Under the pieces are notes generated by a model. It did no database searches and had not been told where the DNA came from. It was given only the letters and a program-made list of their open reading frames with translations. Shown here in pieces: positions 11,086 through 17,500 of a stretch of DNA of 17,500 bases (the first letter of the stretch is position 1; every line of letters starts with the position of its first letter). The DNA comes from Chromera velia. Taxonomy: Eukaryota > Sar > Chromeraceae. The stretch is taken from positions 12,501-30,000 of the forward strand of contig JAHBMJ010000979.1 of assembly GCA_018398765.1 (NCBI GenBank), given 5' to 3'. The translations under genes were made by a program, and so were the position numbers.

Positions 11086-12365
11086 TCCAACCACCTATGC
11101 ATGACCCAATACGTGATTGGGTAGGCAGCCACTGGGACCTCAATGCTGTCGGATGTGGCTCTGAAGTCCTTCTTGGCCGACCTCTTCTTCTCTTCCTCAA
11201 GGAGAGCGTGTTTGGGAATCCTTTTGTAAGGATCCACCTGCTGCCTCAACTGCTACACCTTATTCCGCCGGTCCCAGACCTCTTACAGTGACTGGAACCG
11301 GTACCCGCAGGACCCGCCTTGGGGACCCCCCCCAAGGAAGTGCTCAAAGGACTCGTTTGGGATGGCCTTGCGGTGCGGGTTGCGATCATACACTGCCCGT
11401 GGGAGGCGGTTGAGGCCGTACCTGTCCGGCTTGTCCCCCCAGGGCTTGTGGATAATGCAGGCCTCCGGAATACCCACCTTGAAGGGGGTGTCCATGACCT
11501 CAACATCTACTTGCGGAATTCTCTGTCATACCTCCTCCTGATACATGAGGTCCATAGACAGCCTCACCCTGTGTGAGATCTGTCTCTCTTCTTTTGTCCT
11601 CTCTGCCCATGCGCAGTACGCGGGAAGAACATCCTTCATCGCCGAACGAGGGACAAAAAGACCTGCACCAGGAGCATTATGAATCAGCACGTCAGGGAGG
11701 TTTGGCTGATCGACCAGGTGGAGGAGGCAGGGGACAACAATGTTCTTGGGAGTGCCGAAGGGGTCATGAGTCCCAAACCGGATGCCAAGAACCGCAGGAC
11801 AGGAGAACACCGCTTCATCCCCCAGTCCCCGTGACTAGAGGGGCATCTTTAAACACATCTTCCACTCGATGAAATCTTGTCACGTAACAAGATGCTCATA
11901 GTGCCCGTGCCTCGTCCTCTTGGGCAGCCCCCCGTCTGGGAGCCCATCTCCCTCCTCTCCAAAGCCCCCCGAAAATAAACCTGTCCAGTCCAGGATATCC
12001 GGCCCCCCAAAGGCATGGATAAGACCCCTCACCTTTCTCTAAGAGATGAGGTTTCCGAATATAAGGGAGTCAATATGGACCTTGATGACTCTGTACTCGA
12101 CAAGCTCGGGGTTCAGGGATCTCAAATTTAATTTTCCCGAAACCTTATAGACCTTGAACTTCTCTGGAAACCCAGCCCAACGCCGGGTCCTGCTTGGGTC
12201 GTTCATCAGCTCCATCTTGTACTGGGCGACCGTGTAGATAGTAAACTTCACACCAGAGGGCACTGCACCCATGGTGGTCTCGTCCTCCAGTCCCCGTGTG
12301 CAAAAGATGAGCTCAGGGAGATAGGGGTCGTGTTCCTCCATCATGTCCTTGATACGCTTAACTCT
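11086..12365 (-). pseudogene. pol: pol: pre-integrase / possible protease region
   Basis: A single minus frame is coding-like throughout but broken by stops at 12039-12041, 11880-11882, 11835-11837, 11526-11528, 11283-11285 and 11253-11255. Copia order puts the aspartic protease here. The stretch after [16 protein letters not shown] (near 12257), followed by [12 protein letters not shown] and later PCLLHLVDQPNLPDVLI, has the general rhythm of a retropepsin (active-site loop, flap, hydrophobic C-terminal strand). No intact D-S/T-G triad is present: the Ser-Gly is preceded by Pro. I therefore call the protease only as possible. The part nearest integrase (IIHKPWGDKPDRYGLNRLP and beyond) is unassigned. 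A one-base frame change near 12365 joins this region to the gag C-terminus. Confidence 0.5.
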
Positions 12366-13284
12366 TCCGTGGTGAACTCAGACTGGAAGGCTTGCATGAC
12401 CGTTATACAAGTCTCCAAGCCTGTCGGGAAGATAGCCCACCTTATTCGTTCTAAGCCTGTCCGTTCAAGCTCATCAGACAAGAGCGTTTGCCAGGCTCCA
12501 CGGACTCCTTCTCTCCATACATCGACCCCTATATGCGACCCAACAGGATCCCATACAGAGAGGCGCTCTATAGCCCCCTTGTGCCACACAGGGAAAGTCG
12601 TTGTATCATAGTCGGGTGAGTACTTGGCTCCCGGCTCATAGTGCAAAAGGAGACCAAGCTGGTCAGCAAAGCGAACCTTACCGAGAGACCCCTCCCTATA
12701 AGGGATCGTCTCTTCACCCTTGGACGCGTAGATGATCAGGTTGAACGAGTCTTCCTTCCCATGTGAGACACCACCCGTCACTACGACAACATCATCGTCG
12801 TCCTGACCCCTAAGAACGACCTTCTGCAAGAATACAAGAGGGACACTACCCCCCCGCTACGTCTGTTCGGAGTCTCAGTTCTTCTTCTCAAAGTTCTCAT
12901 TGTTGAACCTGCCGGGAAAAATGGTACGCCCCCCACGGCCGCGACCCCCACCGCCTCCTGTGTCGCCCCCACGGCCAGGATAGGGAGATTCTGAACCTCG
13001 ACGGTCTCCGGAGCCTCCTCCATGGCCTCCTCCTCGCGGAGGACTTCTAGGACGGCCCCCAAAGCCGTCCTTGTCCTGCCCGGTCTTGTCCATCTGCTTC
13101 ATCATCCATCACTTCTTCGTATTCTCGTCAGGGCAGTTGTTGGGAGCATGACCTATCGTTTTATATGCTGGGCAGCCGTCCTTCTTCTGAATCCAAGGAT
13201 AGGCCCTATAGCCCCCCCACTCTGGATGTCCGTCCAGGCGGTTGCATCTCAGGCATTGCCCCATGCGGTACCCCTGCCAACACT
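12366..13284 (-). pseudogene. gag: gag C-terminus: Cys/His motif and Gly/Arg tail
   Basis: The frame holds a nucleocapsid-like segment at about 13132-13255. GQCLRCNRLDGH gives C-x2-C then His, and GCPAYKTIGHAPNNC looks like a CCHC knuckle (C-x2-C-x4-H-x4-C) whose second Cys is Tyr (TAT, one G-to-A step from TGT). A Gly/Arg-rich tail follows at 12900-13080 (for example RPRSPPRGGGHGGGSG), typical of RNA-binding nucleocapsids. Stops interrupt at 13109-13111, 12875-12877 and 12857-12859. The last part, 12341-12829, is open for 162 codons with no recognised domain. A frame change near 13285 links it to the capsid portion upstream. Gag packages the element's RNA into particles, and this degraded version is probably unable to. 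Confidence 0.65.
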
Positions 13285-13789
13285 GCCTTGCTTACCGCCT
13301 CCAAAGCCATGATCGGAGCTGCCCCTGCCCTTCCCACCAGAGTCAGGGGACTTTCCTTAAGAGGGTTTCCCTCCCTTTGCCTTGGAAGGGGACTTCCTCT
13401 GTGGAACTCCTCCAGGCCCCGCGAACGCCATGAAAGGAACCTTCAGAATGATGCCCCCCCGCGAGGCACCCCCCGAGTCCTTCACACCGAAGGTTGCCGC
13501 TTTCTGTTCCCACTCTCTCCTCAAGTCCTCGACGAGAGCTCCTTTGACTAAGCCCCGGTCCTAGGCATCCCCGAAAGACTTGTTAAAACTCTCCGCCTTG
13601 GCAGCGATGGCGTGGAGCTCCTTCGTGATCTTTATTTCACTCGTGAGGTCCGCCGGGGTCTGTCTCTCCTGCCACCTTATTATGAGGTCGTTTGGTAGGT
13701 GTGCCATCAGGAGCCCGAGCCTATACCTCCTTCCAAGCTCATGGACGATGTTTTTCTCAACTAGGTGGTTCAAGAGACGCTTGTGATAT

Positions 13790-13815
13790 GCCAGCAGCTC
13801 TAGCCAGCAGCTCCA
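13790..13815. repeat. 13-bp tandem duplication causing a gag frameshift
   Basis: GCCAGCAGCTCTA at 13790-13802 is followed by a near-copy starting GCCAGCAGCTC at 13803-13813. On the minus strand the reading frame before it (ending in YMELLA) and the frame after it (LLAYHKRLL) overlap in sense if one copy is removed, so the added 13 bases explain the frame change. This is a mutation of this copy, not a programmed frameshift site. Confidence 0.75.
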
Positions 13816-14649
13816 TGTAAGTCCCAAACTTACAGAGCTAAAAGGCAATCCTTTCGTATTCCAGGACGAGAGCAGAGGTCAAGTACTGGATCGTCTTGAA
13901 AAAGTGCGCGAAGATCATTGCCATGACCTTATCGCGCATCTCCACAAAGGTCCTCGGGACCGATGTCAAAATCTCCTCCAGCGTATAGGCGATGAGGGGC
14001 TCCTTAGGGTCGCACTTCGGCCTCTCCCGAGTCCCACTCGACTCCCTTACTCCCAGGAAGGAGAAGATGTCAGGAGCCCCCGAAGCCCTGACATCACCAG
14101 TACCCACTCCCCCACCTACAGACACCGTCGCAGGTTCAGGGGGAGACACTCCAGGATACACTCCCCCATCCGTTTGGGGGGTTATCTGAAATACCGAAGG
14201 CAGGCGGCCTTCAGCAGCACCCCCAGGAACACCCTTGGCCTGGGGAGGAGGAGAGAGCGCGTCTATCTCCTGGCAGAGTCTCTTAGCCTGCTCGTTGAGA
14301 GCAAACACGTCTGATGCCACCTGGTCGATGTGACCTTGCAGGGTCGCTACCTGCATGTCCCTGTCAGCTTTCCCAGCGTCGAAGACCTCTTTCTTCTCTT
14401 CCCAGGCTGTTAGTTCTTTTGCATACTCCTCTTTCCCTTCAAACCCCTTAGGGAAGCTGTCTTTCTTAGGTATGTTGCTCATCATGTCATTCCCCTCCTT
14501 CTGAATATCCAGAATTCAGACCTTGTCAGAACCTCGGTCAGCGTTGAGACCCGATATCTCCGCCACGAGGTTTTTGTACTGCTTCTTTTTCTTCTGCAGC
14601 AAGGCGGGATCAGGTTGCACACCAACCACCTGCACCCCCCCACCAGAAC

Positions 14650-14672
14650 TGCTGCTGCTGCTGCTACTGCTG
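14650..14672. repeat. CTG/CAG trinucleotide run (poly-Ser in gag)
   Basis: A run of CTG units on the plus strand, with one CTA interruption, encodes nine consecutive serines in the minus-strand gag frame, followed by Gly-Gly-Gly. It is a simple-sequence expansion inside coding sequence. Confidence 0.7.
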
Positions 14673-15313
14673 ACCTGTTCAGCAGAGGCCGGACGCTGCT
14701 CACTAGATGTGGGGACGGCCACGTAACGGGAGATGTCTGGTTTCGCTTCCGTTTCCTCCTCCGTCTTCATCTTTACCTCTGTTGGAGCTCCCCCATAGAG
14801 CTCCCCACCTGAAAAAAACATAACAGGGCGAGACAGGGAAAGGGAGGAGGGTTCCTTCAGAGTCTGCAGGCAGAGGATCTGCTCGTTCAGGGCCTTCAAC
14901 TGGGGACCAGTGATTCTCTTCTTCTCTTAGCGTGAGAGAAGCTCCCTAATGGTCATGATCCTCACCTTGCCCATTTTCAGGACGTCGGCGCGCTGCAGAT
15001 ACTTCTTCATCCACTCTGCGTCGGGCGGAGAGACACAGTCCACAACGTACCTATGGAAAATCTAGAGCTGCTCAGAGACTTCCGAGCTAAGGTGGGGCAC
15101 CCGTTCCACCATCTTCTCCAGCACTTCTACCTCGGTACTTGCGATATAATGCTTGACATTGACCCCCACCTTGTTTCAGTTGGTGAGGGTGAGCCTGCCG
15201 CACCACTCGTTTGAGTCACCAAGAATGGCAACAGCATCTGCATATTGCCGTACCCACTTAATGATGTCCGCATCGTCCGTAAGGCCGAAGATGCCCGCGG
15301 TCTTCGCCTCCAT

Positions 15314-15460
15314 ACCCTAAGTTGAAGGCTTGATCACGACGTACCCGTGGGGAGCGTCCTTCTTGGGACCCGTAGTATATCACCTGCAGTAGGGAATTGG
15401 AGAAACAGCAAGGGGAATGTTGTCGGAATGATAACGGGAGACTCCCTCAGTGACGGCGCT
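15314..15460 (-). other. 5' leader between 5' LTR and gag start
   Basis: About 147 bases lie between the 5' LTR and the proposed ATG. A tRNA primer-binding site should start at or within a few bases of the LTR edge, usually with TGG complementary to the tRNA CCA end. The minus strand here begins AGCGCCGTCACTGAGG, with no such start and no resemblance to the common initiator-Met site. The gag frame stays readable across much of the leader, interrupted only by TGA and TAG, so translation might once have begun further upstream. Confidence 0.5.
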
Positions 15461-16215
15461 AGTGAAAAGTAGAGTCTCACCTCTCTCGTGATTCCCCCAG
15501 TAGAATTCTATGGGCCCTCCCGTGTCGATCCTTTAGCCTGTCTAGCGGACTCCTCAAACTGCTATACTTCCGAATTCCTGGCCCTCTCCTACTAGAGGAC
15601 CACAGCGAATACGTTGACCTAACGTACTTGTCTAGACTGATACAGATGGACGGAAATAAATATTTGATCAGTCTTTTCACCAGATAGAAAGTCTATGAAC
15701 CTTCACAGTCCACAGAAAGCTCCTGCTGGTGGCCTTGTGTAATACTCAGAGCATAAGAGAACCACAGAGACATATAAGGCACAGTACAGTTCCTACACAT
15801 GAAGCTCTGTCAATCCCTAGGTCACGTCTCTCACTCAGACAGACGGAAACGGCCGTGTACGTCTGTCTGACTGTCTGAAAATTAATTCAACCGGAATTAA
15901 TTCTGAAGCTTCCGATGGCATAACCGCACCATTGGCCTCGTTAAATCTAATATGAAAACCTGGAGCATACACTACTACGGTGAGTGCCTCGGGTGTATTT
16001 CTTATGCCAAAGTGCATGCAGGCCATACCATAGAACTCACAACATGCACACCTCTGTCGCAGGCGCCCCGCCACCCCGTGTGGCCAGGCCGCCGCATGTG
16101 TGCGTCGCTCCTTTCTCTAGCTTAGGGCAAAGGGACGAATGGAAAGGCCGGGACCAGAATTTACCCTCTGTGAACTTCAAGCCGACCAGGAACGGGACCG
16201 TCGTTTACTTTCATA
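15461..16215 (-). repeat. 5' LTR (relative to minus-strand element)
   Basis: This is the second LTR copy, 755 bp, matching 803-1550 end to end. As the 5' LTR it would carry the promoter for the element. An AT-rich ATATTTATTT stretch on the minus strand near 15652-15664 is a possible TATA-like element, but this is not firm. Many differences from the other LTR fall at CG/TG/CA positions, as expected of methylated-cytosine decay. The frames at 15477-15680 and 15835-16074 are not supported as genes. Confidence 0.93.
15836..15869. repeat. LTR stem-loop, second copy
   Basis: CAGACAGACG (15836-15845) and CGTCTGTCTG (15860-15869) form the same perfect 10-bp stem and 14-base loop as in the other LTR at 1177-1210. 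Confidence 0.6.
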
Positions 16216-16220
16216 AAAAG
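16216..16220. repeat. Right target-site duplication (AAAAG)
   Basis: AAAAG directly after the right LTR matches the five bases before the left LTR (798-802). Confidence 0.65.
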
Positions 16221-16604
16221 TTACTAAAAACATAAGGAAAAACATGCTAAAACTTAGCTTAAAAGCTTATAAAAAGGTAGTGGGACGAGCGGCGGGCGGC
16301 TTGCCTAACTTAGTGAAATAGGGCGGGGCAGGCCGCTTGAACTATACTATACTGTACTGTACTAGTTTTGCTTCTACACTGTATTGTACCAGTACAACTA
16401 TGTTTATAATTGAAAAAAAAGCACACACGGCATGATTTTTCCTTTATTTGAATGACTTTCTGGTTCAAATCTGAGGTCATCTGGCAGAGGGGTAAAAGGC
16501 TTCTAAAAGCAAGATGACTTTTAGTGCTGAAACGCAAGAGAGAAAGAGAGAAAAAGAATGGAAGGAAGAGATTAAGACTATGTGAGAGAGAGAACATGTT
16601 TATT
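16221..16604. other. Right flank, AT- and purine-rich, no gene
   Basis: This is host-side sequence. It contains a short pentamer-like run (ACTAT/ACTGT units) at about 16339-16362 and purine-rich GAGA tracts at 16540-16595. The minus frame at 16310-16651 has no recognisable domain and follows the pyrimidine bias of that strand. Confidence 0.45.
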
Positions 16605-17250
16605 TCACACTTTTCAGAGTAACTAAGAACGTTTCTTTTCCCGAGATGCACAAAAGGGAACGGTAAAGCCCTCTCTCTTCTTATGGGTTACTTTTTGTCG
16701 TTTTGTCTGACTTAGAAAGATGAAGTAACAGGGAGAGACTCCCGGAGAGTGATAAAAAAGGAAACTTCAACCAGACTCAGCGAGAAACAAAAAGAACAAA
16801 GAATTAAGAAAAAGAGAGAAGTACTCTTTTATTTTCTTTCACACTTTTCTGAGTAACTAAGAATGTTCTTTTTCCAAGATGCACAGTCTGAGAGGGGAAT
16901 AGAAAACTCTCTCTCTTCTTATAGGTTGCTTCTTGTTGTTCTGTCCGACTCAAAAAGGGTGAGGTGACAGAGGGAGTTGCAGAAAAGAAACTTTCAAACA
17001 AAGAAGAAAAAGGAAAGGAAAATCGAAAGTTCACTTCTCCTTTCTTTCATACTTTTCAGAGTCACCAAGAACGTTCTTTCCCAAGACATACAGAAGGGGA
17101 TAGAAATTTAAACCCTCTCTCTTCTTATGGGTTGTTTCTTATTATTCTGTCTGACTAAGAGAGGTGAAGTGATAAAGGGAGTGACAAGAAAGACAGGTTT
17201 CACACTCTGAGTCTGAGAAAAGAGAAAAGAAAGAAAGATTGAGACTGAAT
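16605..17250. repeat. Three diverged tandem repeats of about 210-235 bp
   Basis: The anchor TCACACTTTTCAGAGTAAC recurs at 16605, 16839 (TCACACTTTTCTGAGTAAC) and 17047 (TCATACTTTTCAGAGTCAC), spaced 234 and 208 bases apart. Each is followed by AAGAACGTT-like sequence, a GATGCACA-like word, CCCTCTCTCTTCTTATGGGTT-like sequence and then a TCTGACT block, so whole units are related and not just the anchors. A partial fourth anchor (TTCACACTCTGAGTC) is at about 17198. The array is purine-rich and non-coding, and looks like a decayed minisatellite or satellite at or near the insertion target. Confidence 0.7.
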
Positions 17251-17500
17251 GAGAAGAAAAAGAAATTTACCATCGATTGATGAACAAACCGCCCGGCGAG
17301 AAGTAAGCAGAGTAACTGTGACACAAAAACTTTGACCCGCTTCAACCACACGCAACCATACCAGTTGAAAACCTATATAAAACTCGTTTTTAAAAAAAAG
17401 CTTAAAAAAATTGTACCCAACTGCTAGGTACTCAATCATGTCTAAAATATACCAATCCTGTAGGGTTACACAATCATTTTTTTCAAAATATTTTGTTACC
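17251..17500. other. Right end of window, AT-rich, no gene seen
   Basis: A/T-rich sequence with poly-A runs near 17390-17410 and a poly-T run near 17477. The short minus-strand frames here show no motif. Confidence 0.4.

Larger units (their letters stand above)
13285..15313 (-). pseudogene. gag: gag: N-terminal extension and capsid
   Basis: ATG at 15311-15313 is the best start: an in-frame TAG lies six bases upstream and coding character follows. The frame runs to 13838 with stops at 15176-15178, 15062-15064, 14927-14929 and 14516-14518. The N-terminal part (about 14920-15313) is mixed and Trp-containing. A Ser tract from CTG/CAG repeats lies at about 14650-14672. A probable coiled coil follows (KADRDMQVATLQGHIDQVAS, near 14350). 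The region at 13560-14010, with HLVEKNIVHELGRRYRLGLL and AHLPNDLIIRWQERQ, resembles the helical core of copia Gag (the LLxxLPxxL feature). The frame moves at 13790-13815 because of a 13-bp tandem duplication, then continues past stops at 13561-13563 and 13357-13359. It is longer than an ordinary copia Gag. The capsid assignment rests on position and general pattern. Confidence 0.65.

Noticed and set aside
13285-13848. Programmed ribosomal frameshift in gag
   Set aside because: The frame change coincides with a 13-bp duplication and not with a slippery heptamer, and six other frame changes are scattered through the element, so decay explains it.
15314-15460. Gag starting upstream of 15313, inside the leader
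   Set aside because: The frame is readable but needs passage through a TGA and a TAG and has no ATG. The ATG at 15313 is simpler, although upstream initiation in the ancestor cannot be excluded.

Overview
The window is eukaryotic repeat DNA. One large LTR retrotransposon of the Ty1/copia superfamily fills almost all of it, lying on the minus strand at about 803-16215 (about 15.4 kb). The evidence is two directly repeated LTRs (803-1550 and 15461-16215), a matching 5-bp target duplication (AAAAG), a purine tract beside the 3' LTR, and a minus-strand gag-pol in copia order: gag, zinc-knuckle-like segment, possible protease, integrase, reverse transcriptase, RNase H. The host cannot be named from sequence alone. 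The protein style (very long linkers, WIDD in place of YVDD) suggests a protist, perhaps an alveolate, but this is a weak inference.

Layout from left to right on the plus strand: AT-rich left flank (1-797); target duplication; 3' LTR; polypurine tract; about 3.15 kb of internal sequence with no recognisable gene (1562-4716); RNase H (4717-5354); reverse transcriptase (5351-6658, the longest intact reading frame); an unusually long integrase-RT spacer of about 3.4 kb (6659-10030) holding acidic, Pro/Ala/Ser-rich and Cys/His-rich segments; integrase (10031-11085); a pre-integrase/protease-like region (11086-12365); gag C-terminus with a Cys/His motif and Gly/Arg tail (12366-13284); gag capsid and N-terminus (13285-15313); short leader (15314-15460); 5' LTR; target duplication; and a purine-rich right flank with about three diverged tandem repeats of 210-235 bp.

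The element is complete in structure but dead. If it began as one gag-pol frame of about 3,500 codons, that frame is now broken by about 30 in-frame stops and at least seven frame changes, one of them traceable to a 13-bp tandem duplication. The two LTRs differ at roughly 60 of about 750 positions by eye, mostly by transitions, so the insertion is old. Many stops sit where Trp (TGG) would fit, and a few key residues (a zinc-binding Cys, an RNase H Asp) look changed by the same G-to-A type of mutation.

The points that most deserve a second look are the size of the element, the Cys/His-rich and possibly BAH-like segment between integrase and RT, the long gene-less region between RNase H and the 3' LTR, and the stop-codon pattern. 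I see no independent host gene, tRNA, rRNA or CRISPR array.
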